Source of the DNA: Candidatus Hermodarchaeota archaeon
GTDB taxonomy: Archaea > Asgardarchaeota > Hermodarchaeia > Hermodarchaeales > Hermodarchaeaceae
Length of the DNA: 50,382 nucleotides
Reading direction: 5' to 3'
Assembly (NCBI GenBank): GCA_016839805.1
Contig: JAEOTO010000005.1
Location: 1 to 50,382 of the forward strand
Part shown: one piece after another, positions 1 through 9,447 of the stretch
Layout of the letters: every line of letters starts with the position of its first letter
Numbering within the stretch: position 1 is the stretch's first letter
Notes under the pieces: model-generated
What the model saw: only the letters and a program-made list of their open reading frames with translations
Database searches by the model: none
What the model was told of the DNA's origin: nothing
Made by a program: the position numbers and the translations under genes

Positions 1-1
1 A

Positions 2-1636
2 GTTGGATCAACAACAGACGTGAAAATTCTTGTCTTAGTTGACTTTTGGAATGGAAACAACGCTCCATTTACAGAAACTAGATGCTATGAAATCACTTAC
101 GACACGGATTTACAGTCAATTAACTCCTGGGAACTAGTAACCCAACTGCCCAATGAAGCGAATATGGGTTCGGGTGATATACTGCGAGATTTCATCATCT
201 TTGGTCAATCCTATGCTCCTGCATGGCGCTTTTTGCTTGTAATTTGGAACCATGGAGATGGATGTTATGGATTGTGCATTGATGAGACCAATCACGACTT
301 CTTGACATTGCGTGAGCTTAACCAAGCGTTGATTGACCCTCTTGTATATTACATCGATATCGTTGCCTTTGACGCCTGTCTCATGGGTCAACTGGAGACA
401 GGTTATGAGCTTCGGAACGCCACGGACATCATCGTCTTCTCTGAAGAAGGCATACCCCTCACTGGTTTTCCCTATGAAGATATTCTTCTCAACTTAACCC
501 TGTATTCCAGTGCAACTCCCCGTCAATTGGCTGAGAGTATGGTAAATTATTACGTTTCAGCTTATAGTGTCGGAGGACGATATTATGACCCTCTACTAGA
601 CTTTGCCTGTCTATCTGCAGTAGACACCTCCCAGCTTCAGAACGTTGCAATGCATTTACACGCACTCATCAATGAATTGATTAACCCAATTCAGACAATC
701 CCTGCAATCTATGAGCTAGTATGCTTGGCACGGAGGTATACCCAAGGTTTTACGTCAGCGGAGTTCATGGACTTAGGGGGATTTGCCTTACAACTAGCTG
801 CTGCATTTAGTAATGAAACTGGCTTACCATTCACAGAAATTCATCATTTAGCCACAAATCTCAGCCTTGCAATCGAATCTGCGATCATCGCTGAATCACA
901 TTTAACTGGAGTCTCTGGCGCAACTGGACTTGGTTTAACATTTGGCTCCTATGGTTCAACTCAACTAGCGCTTGCTGACGATACTGGCTGGGATGAGTTC
1001 ATGACTTATTTCTTGAGTGCAGGCAGGTCATTTTATGACGCAATTTTCATCGATGCTTCCCCCGAACATTATGGCTATCTCGATGGTTATCAGGACTCTG
1101 TGTGGTTTGCAATTATTCCGAATGTAAGCGGATATTTCACCTTCGATATGACCGCAGTATGGGATGAGTATGTGACCGACTTTGATTTGTACCTTTACGA
1201 CTCCAATGGCAATGAATTGGGTGCCTCTTATAGTCCTGAATCCAGTGAAACCATTTCACATTATCTGACGACGGGCCTCTCCTACTATCTCGAAATATAC
1301 TCATACGGAAACGACTATCTCGGTGCTGGCGTCTTCCAGCTTTCTATTTATTCTCAGCCATCCCCAACGAATCCCTTCGATCCCGGAGCAACTACCCTTC
1401 TTGCGCTAATCATCATCGGCAGCGTTGGCGGAATCATCACCATAGTATTTCTCATTGCATACTTAGCGCGACGAAGTATAACACCTGCTCCTTCACCATC
1501 ACCCTATACACGCCCTCAAGCAAGACCCCCACACATTGATACAGATGTGGTTCGATACTGCGGATATTGTGGATCCGTATTACCTGCACGAGCACAATAT
1601 TGTCCCATTTGTGGCGCCTCCTCCCAGAGCGACTAA
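2..1636 (+). CDS. Clostripain-like (C11) surface peptidase with C-terminal zinc ribbon, 5' end outside window
   Basis: Cysteine peptidase of the clostripain family (C11), predicted to act outside the cell. The frame is open to the window edge and the first visible residues (VKILVLVDF) match the strand that follows the family's N-terminal WTVMVYMDGDN-type stretch, so the start and signal peptide lie upstream. The catalytic pair is visible: His in WNHGDG and Cys in FDACLMG about 42 residues later. A beta-rich pre-peptidase-C-like region (roughly residues 345-450 of the visible part) follows, then a transmembrane helix (LLALIIIGSVGGIITIVFLI), a Pro-rich linker and a zinc ribbon with two CxxC pairs (YCGYCG and YCPICG). 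The ribbon should be cytoplasmic if the peptidase is outside. Family assignment is firm; substrate is unknown. Confidence 0.85.
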   Translation, partial: VGSTTDVKILVLVDFWNGNNAPFTETRCYEITYDTDLQSINSWELVTQLPNEANMGSGDILRDFIIFGQSYAPAWRFLLVIWNHGDGCYGLCIDETNHDFLTLRELNQALIDPLVYYIDIVAFDACLMGQLETGYELRNATDIIVFSEEGIPLTGFPYEDILLNLTLYSSATPRQLAESMVNYYVSAYSVGGRYYDPLLDFACLSAVDTSQLQNVAMHLHALINELINPIQTIPAIYELVCLARRYTQGFTSAEFMDLGGFALQLAAAFSNETGLPFTEIHHLATNLSLAIESAIIAESHLTGVSGATGLGLTFGSYGSTQLALADDTGWDEFMTYFLSAGRSFYDAIFIDASPEHYGYLDGYQDSVWFAIIPNVSGYFTFDMTAVWDEYVTDFDLYLYDSNGNELGASYSPESSETISHYLTTGLSYYLEIYSYGNDYLGAGVFQLSIYSQPSPTNPFDPGATTLLALIIIGSVGGIITIVFLIAYLARRSITPAPSPSPYTRPQARPPHIDTDVVRYCGYCGSVLPARAQYCPICGASSQSD

Positions 1637-1720
1637 TCCTGTCATCATGAACCAGACCGGTACAAAAAATCCCCTAAAACCTCCCTGTGGGGGCAATTCT
1701 TTTGCACCTCAGCTTCCAGC

Positions 1721-1730
1721 CTTATATAGG
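1721..1730 (+). promoter_or_regulatory. TATA-box-like promoter element for the PolB2 gene
   Basis: CTTATATAGG lies about 27-37 bases before the ATG at 1758. Archaeal transcription usually starts about 25 bases after the TATA centre, which puts the RNA start near the ATG and suggests a leaderless or very short leader. No Shine-Dalgarno sequence is seen before this ATG. Confidence 0.5.
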
Positions 1731-1757
1731 CTAGCGGGAGACCTGCACTGACTGACA

Positions 1758-3965
1758 ATGCGTGGCTGGATCCTAGACGTAGCGCCCCAGTCTGATCACC
1801 TGGTTCTGTGGTTGCGGACAGCTAAGGCGTGTGTGCCCCTTGAAGTGCCGTATCAACCACGGTTCTACTTACATGCACCGGGCGTTCGATTCGAAGACTA
1901 TGCGCCGCTGTTCGAGAATCATCCCCACGTGAGCGCTGTGACGCCTGAGTTTTATCGATTACAGCTGCGAGGTAAGCCACGCCCGGTCATCGCCGTGACA
2001 GTCTCCTCCTGCACCCAACTCGCTCGTGTCGTCCGCGAAATCAAAGCCCTCGCCGTCCCTCGTTTTCGCGTCTTCAACGGCGATCTTTCAGCCACGCAGC
2101 TGTGGTATCTCGAGCAGCAGCGCTACCCCTTCGAACAGGTAGAGGTCCACACCGATGCGTCAGGAACCCACGTGACCCATATCGACTCCTGCGACTCCCA
2201 ATGGGCTCACGACTATGCTCTTCCACCCTTTGACACGGTGGACCTCCGCCTGGAGGGACAAGACCTCTTCTGTGCATCCAGTTCCAACGGAGCCACGTTG
2301 CAGACCACGGAGCCCATGATGCTCCAGGATTGGATTACGGCTCAGGACCCCGACATCATCTTCACCGAAGAGGGTGACTCACGGATTTTTCCCACTCTCA
2401 TCCAACGCGTCCAACAGGCAGGGATGCTGCGCCAGTTCTCGTTAAGCCGAGATCACACCCCTCACGTTTTCAGTGACAAAACCCTGCCCCCGGGACGCGC
2501 TGTCTTCCGGTACGGCGGCCCCGTCTTTTACCGACCACATCCATTCATTCTACGAGGCCGCCTACATTTGAGCCGATCACACATGACCTTTGGCAGCTTC
2601 GATGGTTTGGTGGAGGCGTGTCGACTCACAGCCTTTCCACCTCAACGGATGGCGCGAAGCAGTCCCGGCACAGGCATCAACATGCTGCAGATGCAAGAAG
2701 CCTTGAAACGGGGTGTGCTGATTCCAGAGACCAAAGCGGATCCCGAACGCTACAAGACGGGCATCGAACTCCTCAACGCTGACCGAGGAGGACACGTCAT
2801 CACACCACGAGTTGGTGTATTCAGCGAAGTGGGAGAACTTGACTTTCTCTCCATGTACCCCTCATTGATGGTGAAATACAACATCTCACCGGAGGCTTTG
2901 TTCTGTGATTGTTGTCCCGAGGATGCCACCATCGTGCCCAAACTCGGCTACCGGTTATGCCGACGTCACACGGGGATTGTACCAACCTTCCTCAAGCCAA
3001 TCCTCAAAAAGCGCACGTTCTACAAACGACACCGACACGACAACCCAGTGTACGAGGCTCGACAATCCGCACTGAAATTTCTGTTAGTTGTCTCATTTGG
3101 CTATTTAGGCTTCCGTGCCTCACGCTTTGGTCGTGTCGAAGCTTACGAGTGCGTCACTGCCTTTAGTCGTCGAGTGCTGCTTGAGACGAAGGCAGTGTGT
3201 GAGCGTAAGGGCTTTCAGGTGCTTCATGGTATTGTGGACTGTGTCTGGCTCCAGAAGCCAGGTGCCACCGTTGAAGACTACATGGCAGTCAGTGACGCCA
3301 TCTCTAAAGCGACCGGGCTCCCCATAGAGTTTGAAGGCCGATATCGCTGGATCATGTTTCTTCCCTGTCGTGGTCAACCCTACGGTGCCCTTACCCGCTA
3401 TTGTGGTGTGAAAGAAGATGGGACCATCAAAGTGCGTGGTATAGAGCTTCGCCGCCGTGATACTCCCCCATTCATCAAACAACTCCAGCTCGACCTCCTC
3501 ACCTGTCTAGCGGGAGCTGAAGATATCGACGAAATGCATCAGATGATCCCCCAACTTCTCGATATCGTGAAAGAATACGTAGAGCAACTGCAAAACGGTG
3601 ATGTGGCCACAGAGAATCTAGTTATCACACAAAACATTAGTCGATCCGCAGACGAATATCAACAGCAATGCAGTCAGGCTATCGCCGCTGAACTTGCCAT
3701 TCGCTACGGACAAGACCTTCAGCCAGGACAACCGGTGACCTATGTGCACATCGACGCCAAGGCACGCCATCCCTTGCGCCGCGTCGCGCTCCCACACACC
3801 GCCGCCGCAGCCCACTATGACAAAACCAAATACACAGAACTGCTCCTCCGCGCCACCGACACTCTGCTCACACTGCTAGGGTGGCACTATGATCGACTAG
3901 CTCAACACTTTAGTGAAAAACCACTCCAAACTGTGTTGGATCCCCATTTTCAGCGCGCGAAGTAG
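1758..3965 (+). CDS. polB2: Family B DNA polymerase, PolB2/Dpo2 type with altered active site
   Basis: DNA-polymerase-like protein of 735 residues. Motif A is intact near residue 360 (ELDFLSMYPSLM), followed by NISPEALFC and a Cys cluster (CDCC, then LCRRHTGIVP) typical of PolB2. Motif B near residue 439 reads KFLLVVSFGYLGFRAS. Motif C near residue 490 reads HGIVDCVWL where active polymerases have YGDTDSL: the first Asp is Ile and the second Asp is kept. I see no DIE-type exonuclease motif in the N-terminal half. This pattern is known for archaeal PolB2, a group long thought inactive and later linked to damage tolerance. The gene is clearly richer in G+C than its surroundings (39 of 60 bases at 1981-2040). 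It stands alone. Confidence 0.85.
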   Translation: MRGWILDVAPQSDHLVLWLRTAKACVPLEVPYQPRFYLHAPGVRFEDYAPLFENHPHVSAVTPEFYRLQLRGKPRPVIAVTVSSCTQLARVVREIKALAVPRFRVFNGDLSATQLWYLEQQRYPFEQVEVHTDASGTHVTHIDSCDSQWAHDYALPPFDTVDLRLEGQDLFCASSSNGATLQTTEPMMLQDWITAQDPDIIFTEEGDSRIFPTLIQRVQQAGMLRQFSLSRDHTPHVFSDKTLPPGRAVFRYGGPVFYRPHPFILRGRLHLSRSHMTFGSFDGLVEACRLTAFPPQRMARSSPGTGINMLQMQEALKRGVLIPETKADPERYKTGIELLNADRGGHVITPRVGVFSEVGELDFLSMYPSLMVKYNISPEALFCDCCPEDATIVPKLGYRLCRRHTGIVPTFLKPILKKRTFYKRHRHDNPVYEARQSALKFLLVVSFGYLGFRASRFGRVEAYECVTAFSRRVLLETKAVCERKGFQVLHGIVDCVWLQKPGATVEDYMAVSDAISKATGLPIEFEGRYRWIMFLPCRGQPYGALTRYCGVKEDGTIKVRGIELRRRDTPPFIKQLQLDLLTCLAGAEDIDEMHQMIPQLLDIVKEYVEQLQNGDVATENLVITQNISRSADEYQQQCSQAIAAELAIRYGQDLQPGQPVTYVHIDAKARHPLRRVALPHTAAAAHYDKTKYTELLLRATDTLLTLLGWHYDRLAQHFSEKPLQTVLDPHFQRAK

Positions 3966-4027
3966 CCAAAACGGTTATCTCATTAAGAGAATGCCTTACA
4001 GACGATGGAATAATCAATATTTGGTGA

Positions 4028-4188
4028 TTGAACATATCGAAGAGTATTGTCAATTATATTGGTCTGATTCTTGTAATAATTGGCGCTGGATTTTCCTCTT
4101 AATCTTTGGCAGTCTCCTCTTAATCTTCAACGCTCATGTGGGTGCCATTTTGGTGATAATTGAATCAGTCCTCATGATTTCCAAGTAG
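4028..4188 (+). pseudogene. Possible frameshifted small membrane protein remnant
   Basis: Two hydrophobic stretches sit in different frames. From 4028 (TTG) one frame reads SIVNYIGLILVIIGAGF and stops at 4102. The frame ending at 4188 continues with FLLIFGSLLLIFNAHVGAIL and IESVLMISK. Joined by a one-base shift near 4095 they would form a two-helix membrane protein of about 50 residues. There is no good start codon or ribosome site. AT-rich DNA gives hydrophobic readings easily, so this is a weak call; otherwise the 3966-4210 gap holds nothing I recognise. Confidence 0.2.
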
Positions 4189-4210
4189 CTGAGAAGAAGA
4201 TCCTTCGCCT

Positions 4211-5395
4211 TCACCTTTCTTCTAAGAATTTAGTTATTCGTGAGGCTGCTTCGCGGATCCGATTCGGTGGGGCAGATCCAACACTGATGCGTATGTTATC
4301 AGGATAAGATATGCCAAACTGGTCACCAGGAACCACAATGACCCCTGATTCTTCAAGTAGGGTAATCGCGAATTCTGGTCCACTCATACCCGTTTCTTTC
4401 ACGTTTGGAAATAGGTAGAACCCAGCAACTGGTTCATAGGTAAGCTTGAATCCCTTAATGGGTTTGAAGCATTCCAAAGCCACTTTCAGTCGATCACTTA
4501 AGACATTACGGTGGGATCCGATAATTCCTTTGACAGCCTTCGGATTTGAAAGCGTCTTCATAGCTCCAACTTGAATAGGAGTTGGGGCACACGCAGTATT
4601 ATATTGATGGACTTGATAGATCGGCTGCATTAAATGAACTGGTGCTATGATGTATCCAAGACGGAGCCCTGTCATTGCAAATGCTTTCGAGAAACTATTT
4701 GCGATAATCACGTTTTCATAATCGAATTCTGCAGCGCATGTATGTTTGTGTCCGTCATAACGCAAGAACTCATAACATTCATCCGAAATCACAATCGCAT
4801 CATGGTCACGGGCTAGCTCTACGATATCTTTCACATTTTTTCGTGATGCAACGGATCCGGTAGGATTGCAGGGAGAGTTTATGATAACCATTTGAGGTGG
4901 CTTTGTATCAAACGCTTCCTGATACTTGACAACATCTAAATCAAAATCAGGTGACATAGGAATAAGATCGACCTCAGCACCAGCTATTTTTGCTTGATTT
5001 GCAAAGTATCCAAAGGCAGGATCTTGGACTAATACTCGGTCACCAGGGTTAATATGGCCCAGCATGATATCCATGAGCCCTTCTAAGGCACCACATGTCA
5101 CCAGGACCTCTTCGGGAGTATACTTGAGTTTATACATCGATTCATAACGATCAACAATCGCTTGACGTAACTCAAGGATACCTGCATTAGACGAATAATG
5201 AGTCTGTCCCGTAGCGAAAGCATCGGCAATCGCATCTCCAAGGAACGGGGGTAGGGGTAGATCAAGATCACCAATTCCTAGTGAAATGACATCAATTCCC
5301 TTTGCTTCAAGTTTTGCTCCAATCTCGAAGAACTCACGCAAACCACTGGGTGAAACACCCTGTAACCGAGAGGCAGTTTTAATTGATTTAGGCAT
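4211..5395 (-). CDS. PLP-dependent class I aminotransferase
   Basis: Fold-type I aminotransferase (AspC/AlaT-like group) of about 394 residues. Visible landmarks are GIGDLDLPLP near the N-terminus, NSPCNPTGS, the SDECYEFLRY block, the PLP-lysine motif NSFSKAFAMTGLRLGY, and the C-terminal IRISVGSAPPNRIREAASRI with the Arg that binds the substrate carboxylate. The exact amino-acid substrate cannot be read from sequence. I chose the ATG at 5395 because the protein then starts like its relatives and GGGAGG lies upstream, though the spacing of about 12 bases is long. An ATG at 5422 would add nine residues. The gene is divergent from the membrane protein at 5577. Confidence 0.85.
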   Translation of the reverse strand: MPKSIKTASRLQGVSPSGLREFFEIGAKLEAKGIDVISLGIGDLDLPLPPFLGDAIADAFATGQTHYSSNAGILELRQAIVDRYESMYKLKYTPEEVLVTCGALEGLMDIMLGHINPGDRVLVQDPAFGYFANQAKIAGAEVDLIPMSPDFDLDVVKYQEAFDTKPPQMVIINSPCNPTGSVASRKNVKDIVELARDHDAIVISDECYEFLRYDGHKHTCAAEFDYENVIIANSFSKAFAMTGLRLGYIIAPVHLMQPIYQVHQYNTACAPTPIQVGAMKTLSNPKAVKGIIGSHRNVLSDRLKVALECFKPIKGFKLTYEPVAGFYLFPNVKETGMSGPEFAITLLEESGVIVVPGDQFGISYPDNIRISVGSAPPNRIREAASRITKFLEER

Positions 5396-5528
5396 AATTG
5401 ATCGCTTCCTCCCAGGAGCCATCCTATCACACTTAGGAATTACCCCTTGAAAAAGTTCTGTAACAATGAATTCCTTCCGTATATAACATGGGATTTCTCG
5501 ATTTTTTCAAGAATTAGACCTGTTATTA

Positions 5529-5537
5529 AGTATATAA
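5529..5537 (+). promoter_or_regulatory. TATA-box-like element upstream of the 5577 operon
   Basis: AGTATATAA lies about 40-48 bases before the ATG at 5577, a normal archaeal promoter distance with a short leader. A second element, TATATAA at 5480-5486, could serve the divergent aminotransferase gene. Confidence 0.4.
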
Positions 5538-5576
5538 CAAGGTTAGGAACATATTGGTACCTCTAAAAAAGGTAAG

Positions 5577-6842
5577 ATGGTTTCAATAATGAATGGTTTC
5601 GTATTTGATAACCTATCCTTCAAGAAATTTCTCTTCCAAATACTTCTACCCTTCTTCGTTACACTTTTCTTTCTTCAAGGGTTCAGAACCTTTGTTGTAG
5701 ACATTTACATTGCCCTCTTCAACATCTTATGGGAAGGCACGGGAGAATACCTGCCACTTCTTGGGCTCCTCGTATTTGCCACCCCACTACTGGCAATACT
5801 GCTTCACAAGAAAATTTCAATTCGCTACATGATTGCAGGAAGTGCAATTCTCACCGCGTTCTTTTCCTTACCCATTAGCCTTCAATTACCCTATGAAGTA
5901 GAGCTATTAATGGCATCAATGGTTGTTGCCTTCTACTCTATTTTCCTTCCCTTCTACTTATACTGGCGAACCCAAGACCAACCACATATTAACTACTCAG
6001 CCGATGCCGCTCTTCTATCCGTAAGCATTATCCTCGCATTCAGTTACGATCTCCTCTTTCGAACACTTGGAACAACCTACGACATATCTCGAATACTCTT
6101 CTCCTTTCCAATCCAATTCATCTTCGCTATCATCATAATATGGTCTAACTATGCTCTCATTACTTCGAACCTACGACAATCTCCACTGCCTTCAGAAAAC
6201 GTTTCAAAACTCCCCAATAAGGATAACGAAGTAAAACCAATAACTTCGCGGATAGCCGGATTATTCACGATTGCTGGAGTTGGCGCATTTTTCTTTCTCG
6301 AACATAGCCTTCTCTTGAGCCCCCATAACCTTCTCCGATGGGCGTATCCAACCTACTTTCTCCTCGACATTACAATAGCCCTAATTCTCACTTTCATTGT
6401 CTTAATAATCGCCGCGATTTTACTCGTTCATAATACACTAAGAAACTATTTACAGCGAGAAAAATGGTACACGATGGCCATCGGTAACTTAATCCTGACT
6501 GTTCTCCTCGCGTCACTATTCTTCTCTGGAGGATGGCTAGCCATCATTAGTATCATAGGCTTTCAACTGGTAATGATCATTAACCTATACTTTACCCTCC
6601 AATTTACACTACACCCAACCCTCCGATGGTCAACCACAATACTTTGCACAGCGACATTTGTTGCCCTCCTCATTTTCCTACTCTGGGACTTTATGTTTGC
6701 CTTCACCTTCACCTACGCCTACCTCGGAGATATTGGCACCATCTTTGCCGGTCAAGCCATAACCATCATCTTAAGTGGGGCAATAATCCTCAGCCTCACT
6801 TCCACCTATGCGGTATACAAACTAAGGAGGTTGACACAATGA
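5577..6842 (+). CDS. Polytopic membrane protein of unknown function
   Basis: Protein of 421 residues with roughly ten to twelve hydrophobic segments separated by short loops, and one longer polar loop near residues 200-220 (SENVSKLPNKDNEVKPITSR). I recognise no family motif. Its stop codon overlaps the start of the next gene in an ATGA arrangement, so the two are translationally coupled and probably act together. GGTAAG just before the ATG is a weak ribosome site, and an in-frame ATG follows at 5589. A role in exporting, anchoring or supplying a lipid substrate to the neighbouring phosphodiesterase is a guess from context only. Confidence 0.7.
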   Translation: MVSIMNGFVFDNLSFKKFLFQILLPFFVTLFFLQGFRTFVVDIYIALFNILWEGTGEYLPLLGLLVFATPLLAILLHKKISIRYMIAGSAILTAFFSLPISLQLPYEVELLMASMVVAFYSIFLPFYLYWRTQDQPHINYSADAALLSVSIILAFSYDLLFRTLGTTYDISRILFSFPIQFIFAIIIIWSNYALITSNLRQSPLPSENVSKLPNKDNEVKPITSRIAGLFTIAGVGAFFFLEHSLLLSPHNLLRWAYPTYFLLDITIALILTFIVLIIAAILLVHNTLRNYLQREKWYTMAIGNLILTVLLASLFFSGGWLAIISIIGFQLVMIINLYFTLQFTLHPTLRWSTTILCTATFVALLIFLLWDFMFAFTFTYAYLGDIGTIFAGQAITIILSGAIILSLTSTYAVYKLRRLTQ

Positions 6843-7768
6843 GTTCATTCTTCAATCGCCATTCGAAAGTTCTATTGACATTAACTCTACTCCTTGTCCC
6901 CCTCATTCTTGCCGGTACATGGAGTTCCCTTGTATATCAGGTAAGCCCCCAACCTTCCGGTCAATTAACCGTGATGACCTATAACATCCATGAAGCCATT
7001 AATGTCCACAAGCAATTAAACCTAGATGGAATCCTGGTCACAATTCAACAATCCAACCCAGACATCCTGGTCCTACAAGAAGTCGATACAGGCGTCATCA
7101 TGTCAGGAACAACCGACCAAGCACGATGGCTAGCCCAAAAACTCAACATGTACCTCGCGCCCATCACCTCCACTGACCACATCTGGCAAAGCGACGTGAT
7201 ATTAAGCAAATATCCCATTCACTCTTATGAATCAGTAATACTACACAGTCCCAGCGAAGATGATACCATCCTTCGCGCAGACATCGAAATATCCGGACTA
7301 CAAATCTCCGTCTACGCTGTTCACTTTTCCGCCTTTAGCTCAACCGACCGACGCATCCAAGCCGACACAGGTATCCCCTGGGTTACTTCCATGGGTAATA
7401 GCATCAAAATATGGGCAGGCGATTTCAACGTTGATGCCTACACTACAAACGCCGTTGACCAGAGCATATATGCTGACATAACAACCCACTTCAACGACAC
7501 ATTTGACACCGCCCTCGCCCGAACCGGAAATCTTACCTGGCCATCAACCGGTCCTTATGAACGCATAGACTATGTATTCGTCACACCAACAATCACGGTG
7601 CTCTCTCATGCGGTACCAACATCATTAGCCTCAGATCACCTCCCCGTAGTAACCCAACTACAACTTCCTAGTCCTCCATTGAACCAACCATTACAATACT
7701 CAACGATAATTAAAATAATACAAGTACAAGATGATAACTACTTTCACAGAGTCCAAAGACCAAGATAA
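6839..7768 (+). CDS. Endonuclease/exonuclease/phosphatase (EEP) family protein, membrane-anchored or secreted
   Basis: EEP-fold metal-dependent phosphodiesterase of 309 residues. The signature blocks are present in order: MTYNIHEAI, ILVLQEVDTG (metal-binding Glu), AGDFNVDAYT, YERIDYVFVT and ASDHLPVVTQL (catalytic Asp-His). The N-terminus VLLTLTLLLVPLILAGTW is a signal peptide or anchor, so the enzyme should act outside the membrane. The start at 6839 is supported by AAGGAGG with eight bases of spacing and by the 4-base ATGA overlap with the upstream membrane gene. EEP proteins with this layout can cleave phospholipids, nucleic acids or sugar phosphates; the substrate here is unknown. Confidence 0.85.
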   Translation: MSSFFNRHSKVLLTLTLLLVPLILAGTWSSLVYQVSPQPSGQLTVMTYNIHEAINVHKQLNLDGILVTIQQSNPDILVLQEVDTGVIMSGTTDQARWLAQKLNMYLAPITSTDHIWQSDVILSKYPIHSYESVILHSPSEDDTILRADIEISGLQISVYAVHFSAFSSTDRRIQADTGIPWVTSMGNSIKIWAGDFNVDAYTTNAVDQSIYADITTHFNDTFDTALARTGNLTWPSTGPYERIDYVFVTPTITVLSHAVPTSLASDHLPVVTQLQLPSPPLNQPLQYSTIIKIIQVQDDNYFHRVQRPR

Positions 7769-8022
7769 TCCAAGGCTTTAACAAATGCATAGAACTACAA
7801 TCATCCATTTTCTAATTCACATCCTACTTACCCACTTTGAGAAGTGATTAAGATAGCAAATGAATGAACTCTAATTCATTGTAATGATGAAAAAAGAGAG
7901 TTTGAGCGCTAACATTAAGGATTGCTAGCCCTCATGATTTTGTTGATAAAAATAGAATAAATATCCGAGTTAACTAGCAAGTCATGAACCTATTTTAAGG
8001 AAAAAATTACAATTCAACGATT

Positions 8023-9429
8023 ATGAAGAAGTATGATGTCATTGTGATTGGTTCTGGTTCAGGTGGAATTATTCTTGACTCGGCTTATCGAGCGGGATTA
8101 AAAGTTGCTTACGTGGACAGGGGACCATTGGGTGGCACGTGTCTCAATGTTGGTTGTATCCCTTCTAAGATGTTAATCTATCCTGCGGATCGTATCGTTG
8201 AAATTCAGGAAGCCCATCGCCTGGGAATTCAGGCGGAGATAAAGGATATTGATTTCAAGGCGATTATGGCTCGCATGCGACAGCCCATCGATGAGAGTCT
8301 CAGTCATATGCGTGCGGGGTTACAACATGCCCGGGACCTTGATTTTTACGAAGCCGAAGGATATTTTGTGAATGATTATACAATGGAAGTTGCAGGCGAA
8401 GAAATTCGAGGTGACAAAATCTTTATTGTGGCTGGTGCCCGACCCGCCATTCCAACAATCAAGGGACTCGAGGAAGTTGATTATCTTACTAATGAAACAT
8501 TGCTTGAAATAACCGAGTTACCGAAAAGTGTAGTCATCATCGGTGGAGGCTATATTGCAGCTGAATATGGTCATTTCCTTGCAGCCATGGGTTCTAAAAT
8601 CACGATGTTACAGCGTGGATCAAGGTTAGTTCCCAACAATGAACCCGAAATTTCTGAAACACTCCATAAGGCATTATCGAAACGCATGGACATCCACCTA
8701 AATACTTCAGCGATTGAAGTGAAACACACGTCCACAGGTGACGTTGTCATTGGAGAAAACAGACTAACAGGGAAAACACAGGAATTCCTCGGTGAACGGA
8801 TTCTCGTAGCTACTGGTCGGCGATCGAACGCTGATGTTCTACGGGTGGAAAAAACTGGTGTCAAAACAGATAAGCGTGGTTTTATTATCGTGAATGACTA
8901 CCTTGAAACGAGTAAGAAAAAAATTTGGGCACTAGGAGATGTCACTGGGCGATACATGTTCAAACATGTCGCGAACCGTGAGGCCCAAATTGCGTGGAAT
9001 AATGCAGTTCAGGACCACAAACAACAAATGGAGTATCACGCCGTTCCCTATGCTATTTTCTCGTATCCTCAAATTGCCGGGGTGGGACTCACGCAAGCTG
9101 AAGCTGAAAAATCCCATGACCTGCTCCTCGGTACTGCCCGTTATTCTGATGTCGCCAAAGGCGAAGCCATGGTGGAAGAAGATGGATTTGCCAAAGCCAT
9201 CGTTGAAAAAAAGACCCATAAGATTCTTGGATTTCACATCATTGGCCCCTATGCGCCTATGCTCATCCAAGAAGTCGTGGACATCATGGCCGTTGGAGGA
9301 AACATGTGGACCCTCGCTCAAGGAATGCATATCCATCCTGCCTTAACAGAGTTGATTGTGACCACACTCGGTAACCTCTATGATCCATCACACGTCCATC
9401 ATTCCCATAACCACGAGCAGGAACACTAA
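8023..9429 (+). CDS. Class I pyridine nucleotide-disulfide oxidoreductase, dihydrolipoamide-dehydrogenase-like
   Basis: FAD- and NAD(P)H-dependent disulfide oxidoreductase of 468 residues. The N-terminal Rossmann motif (VIGSGSGGIILDSAY) is followed by the redox pair Cys40/Cys45 in GGTCLNVGCIPSK, a second dinucleotide motif (VVIIGGGYIAAEYG), the FAD-binding WALGDVTG and the C-terminal dimer motif HIHPALTE with the active-site His. The C-terminus ends in a His-rich tail (HVHHSHNHEQEH) that could bind metal. No 2-oxoacid dehydrogenase genes are nearby. Instead a DsrE-like gene follows after 18 bases, so a role in persulfide or thiol chemistry, or as a mercuric-reductase-like enzyme, is possible. 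Family is firm, substrate is not. Confidence 0.9.
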   Translation: MKKYDVIVIGSGSGGIILDSAYRAGLKVAYVDRGPLGGTCLNVGCIPSKMLIYPADRIVEIQEAHRLGIQAEIKDIDFKAIMARMRQPIDESLSHMRAGLQHARDLDFYEAEGYFVNDYTMEVAGEEIRGDKIFIVAGARPAIPTIKGLEEVDYLTNETLLEITELPKSVVIIGGGYIAAEYGHFLAAMGSKITMLQRGSRLVPNNEPEISETLHKALSKRMDIHLNTSAIEVKHTSTGDVVIGENRLTGKTQEFLGERILVATGRRSNADVLRVEKTGVKTDKRGFIIVNDYLETSKKKIWALGDVTGRYMFKHVANREAQIAWNNAVQDHKQQMEYHAVPYAIFSYPQIAGVGLTQAEAEKSHDLLLGTARYSDVAKGEAMVEEDGFAKAIVEKKTHKILGFHIIGPYAPMLIQEVVDIMAVGGNMWTLAQGMHIHPALTELIVTTLGNLYDPSHVHHSHNHEQEH

Positions 9430-9447
9430 GTATCATGGTGAGAAATT

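Noticed and set aside
2074..2277. Open frames on the minus strand inside the PolB2 gene
   Set aside because: They are by-products of the GC-rich coding sequence and show no family pattern.
7877..7888. CATTGTAATGAT occurs here and again at 46052-46063 upstream of the B12-sensor gene
   Set aside because: A shared 12-mer is expected many times by chance in 50 kb of AT-rich DNA, and the two downstream genes have no obvious link.
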